This document shows positions 1 through 5,383 of a stretch of 5,383 bases of DNA, one piece after another (the stretch's first letter is position 1; each line of letters begins with the position of its first letter). This DNA comes from Pseudomonadota bacterium. Its GTDB lineage: Bacteria > Pseudomonadota > Alphaproteobacteria > Paracaedibacterales > CAITNM01. Made by a program: the position numbers and the translations under genes. Where the stretch lies: NCBI GenBank assembly GCA_026400695.1, contig JAPLON010000070.1:1-5383 (forward strand), read 5' to 3'. The notes under the pieces were generated by a model, which was given only the letters and a program-made list of their open reading frames with translations, had not been told where the DNA came from and searched no databases.

Positions 1-50
1 TTTTGACAGATAAGGTAGTCTGTATAAATATCGCACAATCTTGTATCCAT
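1..50 (-). CDS. Transposase N-terminus, partial (runs off left edge)
   Basis: Reading the minus strand from an ATG at 50-48 gives MDTRLCDIYTDYLICQ and then an incomplete codon beginning AA (Asn or Lys). From memory, a start of the form 'xIYTDYLIxQN' followed by an 'ATATGLSxLLxGxISHDxVTRFL' block is typical of a DDE transposase group annotated as IS4 or IS701 family. That group is common in Legionella, Rickettsiales and some cyanobacteria. The frame has a TGA at 59-57, just upstream of the ATG, so the start cannot lie further out. A weak GAG sits about 5 nt before the ATG. TTGCGA (115-110) and TAGATA (92-87), 17 bp apart on the minus strand, could be a weak promoter. Only 16 residues are visible, so the DDE catalytic residues are outside the window and intactness is unknown. 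Confidence 0.55.
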   Translation of the reverse strand, partial: MDTRLCDIYTDYLICQ

Positions 51-113
51 AAATACTCAACTCATGTGAATACGTTAGATAACTTCTATCTACTGCTTTT
101 CCTCAAATATCGC

Positions 114-135
114 AACTCACTGCGTAAGGTGAGTT
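114..135. repeat. 7-bp inverted repeat at the presumed IS edge
   Basis: AACTCAC (114-120) and GTGAGTT (129-135) are exact inverted copies separated by the 8-nt spacer TGCGTAAG. There is no T-run on either side, so it does not look like an intrinsic terminator. It lies exactly where IS-type sequence gives way to amine oxidase coding sequence. It is best read as part of the IS end, either a subterminal palindrome or a transposase-binding hairpin. That role is inference. Confidence 0.45.
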
Positions 136-868
136 AATAATAAAGATGGCTGATACCTTAAAAGACAATCTATATGTTAATGAGCCAATTGAAAAAATTA
201 AAAACACACAAGATAAAGTGAATATCACTTTTAAAGAAGGTATTTCAAAATCTTATGATTTTGTAGTTCTTACTGCTCCAGCATCAACCTATAAAAATAT
301 TGATTTATCAGGTGCTGGCATAGAACAAGAGAAATTATCTCTTATGCAACAAATTGGATATGGCCAAAATTACAAAGTCGCCCTACCCATGGATTTAAGT
401 ACACTTAAGGATTACACGTCTATTATAACGGATAGTTCAGTTTCTTTTTTTAACCATGATGAAACCATTGCCTTGCTTTATATAAGCTCTAATATCAAAA
501 ATATATCGAATATAGAGAAAATTTGTAGAAAAGGCCTGAATCTTCCGTATGGTAATCTTTGCGCAAAACTAGAAATCGCAAAAAATCAACTCTATGAGAC
601 TTACACAACCCCTGTAATGCATTCCTGGATGGATGATATTTATACGTTGGGTTCATATTCTGGTTATTCAACGACTTTATCTGAAGAGTTAGATAAAAAA
701 TCTTATCAAGGAGGGATTGAATACAAAAAACTATTTGAACCTATTCAAGGTAAGTTATTTTTTGCAGGAGAACACACAACAATTTTAGATTGTATTGGTA
801 CTATGGAAGCTGCAGTAGAGTCTGGGGAACGAGCAGCCAAAGCAATTTTAAAAACAATCCATCAATAA
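134..868 (+). pseudogene. Flavin-containing amine oxidase, C-terminal half; 5' part lost at an IS junction
   Basis: This is the C-terminal half of an FAD-dependent amine oxidase (flavin monoamine oxidase family), enzymes that oxidise amines to imines or aldehydes with release of H2O2. From the ATG at 146 the readable part is 240 residues. Visible landmarks are the segment before the second FAD-contact region (about 8-18), the strand 'DFVVLTAPAS' (38-47, the usual 'VIxTxP' element), 'HSWMDDIYTLGSYSGY' (159-174, matching the conserved W..d.y..G.Y), and the C-terminal FAD-binding signature 'LFFAGEHTT' plus 'GTMEAAVESGERAA' (204-231). Family members are about 430-500 residues and begin with a Rossmann GxGxxG, which is absent. 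The frame stays open only back to 128, after a stop at 125-127, and meets the IS end. The ATG at 146 has only a weak, distant GGTGAG upstream and reads as an internal Met. I infer a gene broken by IS insertion. An independently translated fragment could not bind FAD normally. The substrate cannot be told. Confidence 0.75.
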
Positions 869-1049
869 TATATGATAAATCTAAAAAACTGTTTTAAGAA
901 ATTTAGTAGTCACGGCCTTATAAATCGTCATTTATTCGCCTCAAAAATTCAATAATAAATGAGTCGATTATGATGATGTGATTTAGCTCATTCTTTTGAT
1001 AGTCTTCGCTGCAATCAACTGTTACTTTAAATTGGTAGTAAAAAAATTA

Positions 1050-1080
1050 TTGACAAGCTCTTATTACAAGTGAATACAGT
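1050..1080 (+). promoter_or_regulatory. Likely promoter of methyltransferase copy 1
   Basis: A perfect -35 hexamer TTGACA lies at 1050-1055. The -10 is unclear. AATACA (1073-1078) is at 17 bp, and TACAGT (1075-1080, 4 of 6 matches) is at 19 bp. The block TTGACAA...TTACAAGTGAATACA closely resembles the region upstream of copy 2 (1940-1968), which supports a real, inherited promoter. The rest of the 869-1116 gap holds no gene that I can see. It has one weak long-loop inverted repeat (AATGAG 958-963 with CTCATT 987-992, then CTTTT) that might end transcription from the oxidase remnant. Confidence 0.45.
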
Positions 1081-1102
1081 AGATATTACAGGCAATTATT
1101 AA

Positions 1103-1130
1103 ATGTATAGATTTTTATGTATAAGTTTTT
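1103..1130 (+). repeat. 14-bp tandem repeat spanning the start codon of methyltransferase copy 1
   Basis: ATGTATAGATTTTT (1103-1116) is followed directly by ATGTATAAGTTTTT (1117-1130), with 12 of 14 positions identical. Because 14 is not a multiple of three, the two ATGs are in different frames. The first ATG opens an 11-codon frame (MYRFLCISFYT) ending at TGA 1136-1138. The second opens the methyltransferase. The only ribosome-binding-like AGG (1090-1092) is about 10 nt from the first ATG and about 24 nt from the second. The repeat is therefore placed to lower translation of the methyltransferase. Confidence 0.7.
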
Positions 1131-1911
1131 ATACCTGATACCTTTTTTGTTAATAGGGGTATGGCTTCCGCCTGAAATTAATCAAGCAAGACTAATTCTT
1201 TCAGAATTGCGTGGTGGTGATTTTGCTCACGCAGGTGATAAAGAAGCCATTGATATGGTGCTTGCTAAGATAAAATGTGGTTTTCCTGAAGTTCTAGAAG
1301 GTAATTGTCTAGATGTTGGGTGCGGCTTTGGTGGCACTGCAGATTATCTTAAGAAGTGCGGTTTTAAAAATATTTGGGGAGTGGATATTGATAAATCAGT
1401 TATCGACTATGCAAAGTCTAAGTATAAAGGAATTGAGTTTTTAACCAGCGACGCTGCTTCGTTGAATTTGAGATTTAATAGAGATTTTTTTTCATTTGTC
1501 TACTTATTTAATGTTCTGTACGCGATTGAAGATAAATCTTTAGTGTTGTGGCAATTGGCTAATGTCTCTCAGTCAGGGGCTATCTTAATGATCTTTGATT
1601 TTAGTTCTACAGAAAGTAGTGAACCAATTCTTGACTTGGCTGGAAAGCCGATGTGCCCTATTTATACGAAAAACATAAAACAGCAATTGCATGAAGCTGG
1701 TTGGGAAGTTTTAGAAGTGCGCGATCTTAGTGGAAATTTTATTGTGTGGTATGAACAGCTTCTGAAAAAACTTGATGAGAAAAAGCAGGAACTAAAAGGG
1801 CACTTTTTAGAAAAAGATATTGCGAAATTTTCTGCTACCTATGTGCATATTTTGCACCAATTGCGTCGAAAAACCCTTGGCGGGATATTGATCTATGCAA
1901 AACGTATTTGA
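1117..1911 (+). CDS. Class I SAM-dependent methyltransferase, copy 1 (shortened N-terminal hydrophobic segment)
   Basis: This is a 264-residue class I (Rossmann) methyltransferase. SAM-binding motif I is 'LDVGCGFGG' (65-73). The acidic residue that usually contacts the SAM ribose is D90 in 'GVDID'. A following core block is 'FFSFVYLFNVLYAIED' (124-139), then 'GAILMIFDFS' (154-163). The N-terminal 'RGGDFAHAGDKEAID' and C-terminal 'LRRKTLGGILIYAKR' are shared with the next gene, and I associate them with uncharacterised Legionella-type methyltransferases. The substrate is unknown. Residues 4-17 are hydrophobic and begin as in copy 2, but 8 residues are missing (GVW joins LPPEI), leaving a segment short for a membrane helix. 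Outside that deletion the two proteins align without gaps, at about 76% identity over 243 residues by hand count. The start at 1117 is chosen by homology to copy 2 (MYKFLY/MRKFLY), although its ribosome-binding site is poor because of the 14-bp repeat. It may be expressed weakly. Confidence 0.8.
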   Translation: MYKFLYLIPFLLIGVWLPPEINQARLILSELRGGDFAHAGDKEAIDMVLAKIKCGFPEVLEGNCLDVGCGFGGTADYLKKCGFKNIWGVDIDKSVIDYAKSKYKGIEFLTSDAASLNLRFNRDFFSFVYLFNVLYAIEDKSLVLWQLANVSQSGAILMIFDFSSTESSEPILDLAGKPMCPIYTKNIKQQLHEAGWEVLEVRDLSGNFIVWYEQLLKKLDEKKQELKGHFLEKDIAKFSATYVHILHQLRRKTLGGILIYAKRI

Positions 1912-1939
1912 TGCTTTTGCAATGGGTTAAATTAAATTG

Positions 1940-1978
1940 TTGACAAACATGTCTTACAAATGGATACATCTGTACAAT
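1940..1978 (+). promoter_or_regulatory. Likely promoter of methyltransferase copy 2, with an imperfect 20-bp palindrome
   Basis: A perfect -35 TTGACA sits at 1940-1945. Possible -10 elements are GATACA (1963-1968, 17-bp spacing, poor match) and TACAAT (1973-1978, good match but 27 bp from this -35). Overlapping them is an imperfect palindrome at 1955-1974, running TACAAATG...CATCTGTA. Eight of its 10 base pairs match around a centre between 1964 and 1965. A palindrome at the -10 region is a typical place for a dimeric repressor such as a TetR-type protein to bind, but no such regulator is encoded in the window. The left half (TTACAARTGRATACA) is also found upstream of copy 1. The right half is not palindromic there. 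Confidence 0.4.
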
Positions 1979-2006
1979 AGGATCTTCTCCAATGAGAGTA
2001 AATTTT

Positions 2007-2825
2007 ATGCGCAAATTTTTGTATTCATTGCCTTTTTTGTTAATAGGTGGGTGGGTTTTGTTTACATCTTTAAGAACAGCTCCAGTGAAACTTAATCAAG
2101 CAAGGCTAATACTTTCAGAACTGCGCGGTGGTGATTTTACCCACGCAGGTGATAAAGAAGCTATTGATATGGTGCTTGCGAAGCTAAAGCAAGATTTTCC
2201 TGAGGCTTTGAAAGGGAATTGTCTGGACGTTGGGTGTGGTTTTGGTGGAACTGCTGATTACCTTATGAAGCAAGGATTTAAACATGTTTGGGGAGTGGAT
2301 GTTGATAAATCAGCTATTGATTATGCCGAATCTAAATATAAAAAAGTTAAGTTTTTAAATGTAGATGCACTCTCATTGAGTTCGCAATTTGATAAGGATT
2401 TCTTTTCTTTTGTGTATTTGTTCAATGTTTTATACGCAATAGAAGACAAAGTTGCGGCCCTAGAGCAATTGGCTAAAGTTTCCGCCCAAGGAGCCATTTT
2501 AATGATCTTTGATTATAGTGTTGCAGATAGTAGTGAGCCAATGCTTGATTTAGCTGGAAAGCCGATGCGCCCTATTTGTATGAAAAAAATAAAACAACAG
2601 CTGCAAGAATCCGGTTGGGAAGTTCTAGAGATGAACGATATTAGCAAAAACTTTACTGTGTGGTATGAGCATCTTATTAAAAAACTAGAAGAGAAAAATC
2701 AAAGCTTAAAAGGGCACTTTTTGGAAGAAGATATTGCTAAAGTTTCATCAACATATGTACATATTTTGCATCACTTGCGCCGAAAAACCCTTGGTGGGGT
2801 GTTGATCTATGCAAAACGCATTTGA
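2007..2825 (+). CDS. Class I SAM-dependent methyltransferase, copy 2 (N-terminal membrane segment)
   Basis: This is a 272-residue methyltransferase paralogous to the preceding gene. It has motif I 'LDVGCGFGG' (73-81), the acidic D98 in 'GVDVD', the core block 'FFSFVYLFNVLYAIED' (132-147), 'GAILMIFDYS' (162-171) and a C-terminal 'TLGGVLIYAKR'. Residues about 4-22 ('FLYSLPFLLIGGWVLFTSL') form a full-length hydrophobic helix flanked by MRK and by R/K residues. This is either a membrane anchor or an uncleaved signal. Since SAM is cytosolic, the catalytic domain is expected inside the cell, held at the inner membrane. An upstream in-frame ATG at 1992 with AGGA (1979-1982) would add MRVNF. I prefer 2007 because copy 1 begins at the equivalent residue and GAGAG (1994-1998) is well spaced, but 1992 is possible. 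The gene lies 95 bp after copy 1 with its own promoter, so the pair need not be one operon. The substrate is unknown. Confidence 0.82.
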   Translation: MRKFLYSLPFLLIGGWVLFTSLRTAPVKLNQARLILSELRGGDFTHAGDKEAIDMVLAKLKQDFPEALKGNCLDVGCGFGGTADYLMKQGFKHVWGVDVDKSAIDYAESKYKKVKFLNVDALSLSSQFDKDFFSFVYLFNVLYAIEDKVAALEQLAKVSAQGAILMIFDYSVADSSEPMLDLAGKPMRPICMKKIKQQLQESGWEVLEMNDISKNFTVWYEHLIKKLEEKNQSLKGHFLEEDIAKVSSTYVHILHHLRRKTLGGVLIYAKRI

Positions 2826-2850
2826 GCTTTTTCTTATAACCGATTGCATA

Positions 2851-4029
2851 TTAACAATGCTGCCCGGCATTGTATCCTGATGACCAAGCCCACTGAAAAT
2901 TATAGCCACCAAGCCATCCGGTAACATCGACTACTTCGCCAATGAAAAATAATTGGGGAATTTTCAGGCTCATTAACGTTTTTGATGATAATTCATCAGT
3001 ATCAATTCCACCAACTGTAACCTCGGCTTTTTGGTAACCTTCACTGCCATCAATTACTACTTTGAATTGATGAAAAGAATCAGCTACTTCAAATAATTTG
3101 CTGTTCTTAAGTTCAGTGATGCGTCCACCATAATCAGGCGTTGCCATTGCTTCAATAAGACGATTGGGAAAATAATTTTTCAAAAAATTGGCAACGGTTT
3201 GTTTACTATTTCTATTAATTTTAAATTCGTTTTTCAAATCAAAATCTGGCAGTAAGTTCAGGATAATTTCTTCTTTAGCAAATTTTTCCATATATGACGA
3301 AATTTGCAAAATTGCAGGGCCGCTTAAGCCGCGATGGGTAAATAAAATATTTTCACGAAATTGCACATTACGGTATGAAACTACCGCATCAACAGAAACA
3401 CCGCTAAGGCTAGAAAACATAGCAAGGGTAGGGAGCACAACTTTTAAAGGCACCAAAGCAGGCTGAGTTGCCAAAACTTTAAGGCCAAATTGTCGTGCAA
3501 TTTTATACCCGAAATCTGTAGCTCCCATTAGGGGAATTGATAAACCACCCGTGGCAATAATTACTGATTCAGCTGAAATTGCGCCGTCTGATGTGTTAAC
3601 TTCAAAACGTTCACCTTTACCAATATTTGTGACTGTACAGTTAAGCCGAACTTCAACTCGGCCTTTTTGGCATTCACTTAGCAGCATGTTAACAATTTGC
3701 TTTGAAGATCCATCACAAAACAATTGGCCCAAGGTCTTTTCATGGTAGGCAATGTTGTACGATTCAACAAGTTTAATAAAGTCATGTTGGGTGTAGCTTG
3801 CTAAAGCTGATTTTGCGAAGTGTTGGTTGTGGCATATATAGTTTTTAGGGCTTGCAAATAGGTTGGTAAAATTACTTCGTCCACCACCAGAAATGCGGAT
3901 TTTTTCACCAACTTTACCTGTGTGTTCAATTAATAAAACGCGCCGGCCACGTTTGCCAGCGGTTGCTGCTGCCATAAGTCCAGCAGCACCAGCACCAATA
4001 ACGATAACGTCGTACGTATGTGTTTTCAC
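2851..4029 (-). CDS. HI0933/YhiN (BaiN-like) family FAD-dependent oxidoreductase
   Basis: This is a 392-residue flavoprotein of the HI0933/YhiN family, close to the usual length of about 400 and so complete. The N-terminal dinucleotide fold has 'GAGAAG' (12-17) and the ribose-binding acidic E35 ('LLIE'). The family motif follows at 47-56, 'SGGGRSNFTN'. The usual form as I know it is GRCN, so Ser52 replaces a Cys. 'ATGG' (159-162) is the second FAD contact. 'LFTHRGLSGPAILQIS' (229-244) and the C-terminal 'FIGEVVDVTGWLGGYNFQWAWSSG' (362-385) are diagnostic. Family members are soluble and reduce or oxidise poorly defined substrates; older names include aminoacetone oxidase, and BaiN acts on bile acids in clostridia. 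The physiological role here is unknown. The start is GTG, supported by AGGA at 4041-4038 with 8-nt spacing. The gene converges on methyltransferase copy 2 with a 25-bp gap. Confidence 0.93.
   Translation of the reverse strand: MKTHTYDVIVIGAGAAGLMAAATAGKRGRRVLLIEHTGKVGEKIRISGGGRSNFTNLFASPKNYICHNQHFAKSALASYTQHDFIKLVESYNIAYHEKTLGQLFCDGSSKQIVNMLLSECQKGRVEVRLNCTVTNIGKGERFEVNTSDGAISAESVIIATGGLSIPLMGATDFGYKIARQFGLKVLATQPALVPLKVVLPTLAMFSSLSGVSVDAVVSYRNVQFRENILFTHRGLSGPAILQISSYMEKFAKEEIILNLLPDFDLKNEFKINRNSKQTVANFLKNYFPNRLIEAMATPDYGGRITELKNSKLFEVADSFHQFKVVIDGSEGYQKAEVTVGGIDTDELSSKTLMSLKIPQLFFIGEVVDVTGWLGGYNFQWAWSSGYNAGQHC
2854..2873. repeat. 7-bp hairpin between the convergent genes
   Basis: ACAATGC (2854-2860) and GCATTGT (2867-2873) pair around a 6-nt loop. 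The structure overlaps the last codons of the flavoprotein gene and lies about 30 bp past the stop of methyltransferase copy 2. No T-run follows it on either strand, so it is not a standard intrinsic terminator. It might still slow or stop transcripts in the convergent region. Confidence 0.3.
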
Positions 4030-4192
4030 AACTGAAATCCTAAGCCTGGTTTTTCTCCGCCAGAATAATAAAAAGACGTGCGCTGGAGCATTTAAACATA
4101 TTGTGCCCTAGCTAGATTTTTAATTTAATTTATTGATGTGAGCACAGCTTTAACGAAAATAAAAGATATAATTTTGCAGAATGTGATTCCCT

Positions 4193-4222
4193 AACATAGC
4201 TAACCTCATATATTTATGTCAA
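4193..4222 (-). promoter_or_regulatory. Promoter upstream of the flavoprotein gene
   Basis: On the minus strand a perfect TTGACA (4222-4217) is followed 18 bp later by TATGTT (4198-4193, 4 of 6 matches). It begins just 6 bp past the stop codon of the cyclase gene and points toward the flavoprotein. Transcription would start near 4186 and leave a leader of about 155 nt before the GTG. I see no clear riboswitch, leader peptide or terminator in that leader. The promoter suggests that the flavoprotein can be transcribed independently of the upstream cyclase. Confidence 0.5.
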
Positions 4223-4228
4223 AGGTAG

Positions 4229-5383
4229 TTATGCTCCAGCACTACGTAGGCTTTTAAGTCTTTCCTCGTGTCTGCAAGCTTCTTCAGCTAACTCAGTTCC
4301 TTTTTCACTAATTTGCTCTTCTATCTCTGTGGTTAACACATTACCAACTAAACGATAAAGGGTTGTTAACTCTGTGCCCCTCAACGGTGCCTCAAGCTTT
4401 ACCTCAGAGAACAGGCCTTTTAGGGGCCCCTTTGTGGTACCAATTCTAGCAAGTTGATAAGTCTTTGTGTCTATAGAAATAGTATCTGGTGGAGTGGCTG
4501 ACTGCAATCTGGCAGCTATATTGACCGTTTTACCTATAACATCAACATCTGTTAAATGTTCAGTTCTACCAACCACAGCAACGACAAAGTTACCAGTACT
4601 AACTCCAATTCTGCTAGAGAAGAAATCACCCTCGCCTGGTCTAGGTGGCATAGGGGGTTTTTGGCTCAATTCTTTCGCTTTGACCAAGCATGATGAAGCA
4701 CAAAGCACAGCAAATTTTGCGAAGTCTTTTTCTTTGTATATAGGATCAAAAATTGCCAACAAGCCATCTCCGGTATGTTTTATGGTCACACCTTGATAGG
4801 TTGATATAATTTTATCTAACTCAGAGAGAAAAAAGTTCATGATCCTAAAATGTTCCTCAGCAGAACATTCTGAAAATTTTGCCGTTGAGTCTACAAGATC
4901 AATGGACATAACTGCTTTTTCAGTAATTGAAACTCGTAACCCTTCCTTAGAATCAGGGATTGCGCTGGAAAAATACTTCCTGACAAGCTTCGGAGGAAAG
5001 CTATTTTTGATTTGCGCTTGACGATATTCCTCTCCAAGAACCAAAGTATTGCGGTCACGTATATAAGCAACAAGAGTTTCATCGATAACTCTTACGCCTA
5101 AAGTAATTGAGAGCGTTCTTCCATCCCAAGTATCTGTTGTTAAAATACGTTCACCAAATGCTCTATCATTATTAACAATTGGTGAATTATAACTAGGTTT
5201 AACCTTAATTTTTTCGCGAAAAGCAGCCAAAAAATGGTGATGGCTCGCGCGCAGAGCTTGGGGCATAAATATAGTAACATTTTGGCCAATAGTACGTTCT
5301 TTTGCTAAGTTGAACATGACCAACGCGGCGTGATTGAGATCTTGAATAACGCCGTAAAAATCCGCACGCACAATCGCTAAAGG
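4229..5383 (-). CDS. PAS domain plus class III adenylate/guanylate cyclase, N-terminus off right edge
   Basis: This is a signalling enzyme expected to make cAMP (or cGMP) from a nucleoside triphosphate under control of a PAS sensor domain. The frame is open to the window edge. Four residues (PLAI) precede the GTG at 5371-5369, and together they read 'PLAIVRADFYGVI', a normal PAS start, so that GTG is an internal Val and the gene is 5' partial. Numbering from it, the PAS domain covers about 1-108, including 'IGQNVTIFMPQALRASHHHF' (28-47). A helical linker follows, 'FPPKLVRKYF' (125-134), then the cyclase domain at about 147-342. Metal-binding D158 and D202, adenine-type specificity residues K198 and D277, and transition-state N284 and R288 are all present. 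A Pro-rich loop lies at 237-247. The tail (344-380) is charged and helical. No transmembrane segment is visible in this part. K plus D at the purine-recognition positions favours ATP. Confidence 0.9.
   Translation of the reverse strand, partial: PLAIVRADFYGVIQDLNHAALVMFNLAKERTIGQNVTIFMPQALRASHHHFLAAFREKIKVKPSYNSPIVNNDRAFGERILTTDTWDGRTLSITLGVRVIDETLVAYIRDRNTLVLGEEYRQAQIKNSFPPKLVRKYFSSAIPDSKEGLRVSITEKAVMSIDLVDSTAKFSECSAEEHFRIMNFFLSELDKIISTYQGVTIKHTGDGLLAIFDPIYKEKDFAKFAVLCASSCLVKAKELSQKPPMPPRPGEGDFFSSRIGVSTGNFVVAVVGRTEHLTDVDVIGKTVNIAARLQSATPPDTISIDTKTYQLARIGTTKGPLKGLFSEVKLEAPLRGTELTTLYRLVGNVLTTEIEEQISEKGTELAEEACRHEERLKSLRSAGA

Larger units (their letters stand above)
1..135 (-). mobile_element. 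End of an insertion sequence (partial, IS4/IS701-like)
   Basis: This is the 5' end of an insertion sequence whose body lies off the left edge. It consists of the start of a minus-strand transposase (1-50) and an 85-bp leader. The leader contains a 6-bp hairpin, TAGATA (76-81) with TATCTA (87-92), and a perfect 7-bp inverted repeat, AACTCAC (114-120) with GTGAGTT (129-135). The right boundary is inferred. The palindrome ends at 135, and amine oxidase coding sequence is recognisable immediately afterwards, with its frame closed by a stop at 125-127. I cannot see the far end, so neither the terminal inverted repeats nor a target-site duplication can be confirmed. The family assignment rests only on the transposase N-terminus. 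Confidence 0.55.

Noticed and set aside
958..997. AATGAG/CTCATT stem followed by CTTTT after the amine oxidase remnant
   Set aside because: The stem has only 6 bp, low GC and a 23-nt loop, which is too weak to list as a terminator.
66..1085. GTGAATAC..TAGATA near 66-81 in the IS leader resembling the copy 1 promoter at 1070-1085 (14 of 16)
   Set aside because: A handful of such matches is expected by chance in AT-rich DNA, and there is no supporting extension on either side.
1896..1921. TGCAAAA (1896-1902) and TTTTGCA (1915-1921) inverted repeat at the end of methyltransferase copy 1
   Set aside because: It is AT-rich with a 12-nt loop and no following T-run, it overlaps the stop codon, and it is not kept at the end of copy 2; not a credible terminator.
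1117..2825. Methyltransferase pair as a restriction-modification or defence system
   Set aside because: The proteins lack the DNA methyltransferase NPPY/DPPY-type motif and there is no nuclease or target-recognition domain beside them; they resemble small-molecule-type class I enzymes.
3188..3466. Plus-strand open frame opposite the flavoprotein gene (also 3551-3748 and 3863-4111)
   Set aside because: They lie antisense to strongly recognised flavoprotein coding sequence, have no recognisable protein motifs and no convincing ribosome-binding sites.
4082..4240. 10-bp inverted repeat GCTGGAGCAT (4082-4091) and ATGCTCCAGC (4231-4240)
   Set aside because: Several 10-bp inverted matches are expected by chance in a window of this length, and one arm is inside the cyclase coding end.
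4467..5082. Open frames overlapping the cyclase gene (4467-4796 plus, 4839-5021 plus, 4891-5082 minus)
   Set aside because: All are alternative frames of a well-recognised PAS-cyclase; their translations look like shadow sequence.

Overview
The window is AT-rich (roughly 35-40% GC by eye). It looks like chromosomal DNA of a low-GC proteobacterium. The HI0933/YhiN-type flavoprotein, the PAS-linked class III nucleotide cyclase and the IS remnant at the left edge would suit a gammaproteobacterium of the Legionella/Coxiella kind. That placement is inference from protein style; no rRNA or other marker is present.

Layout, left to right. Positions 1 to about 135 are the end of an insertion sequence. 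On the minus strand the first 16 codons of a DDE transposase run off the left edge, preceded by a leader with two small hairpins. Directly beside it lies the C-terminal half of a flavin amine oxidase (about 134-868, plus strand). Its FAD-binding N-terminal half is missing, so the gene looks broken by the IS. A 248-bp gap (869-1116) holds a strong -35 box and no gene that I can see. Next come two tandem, related class I SAM-dependent methyltransferases (1117-1911 and 2007-2825), about three-quarters identical in protein. Each has its own similar TTGACA-type promoter region and a hydrophobic N-terminal segment. The first copy has lost 8 residues of that segment and carries a 14-bp tandem repeat across its start codon.

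The right half is on the minus strand. A YhiN/HI0933-family flavoprotein (2851-4029, GTG start) ends 25 bp from the second methyltransferase and converges with it. A 199-bp gap with a good promoter follows. Last is a PAS domain plus class III adenylate/guanylate cyclase (4229 to beyond 5383), whose N-terminus lies off the right edge. All six canonical cyclase catalytic positions are present, so it is probably active.

The genes do not form an obvious pathway or operon. The parts worth attention are the IS-broken oxidase, the divergence of the methyltransferase pair at its 5' ends, and a possible operator palindrome upstream of the second copy. I see no CRISPR array, tRNA, rRNA, prophage, toxin-antitoxin or recognisable defence system.
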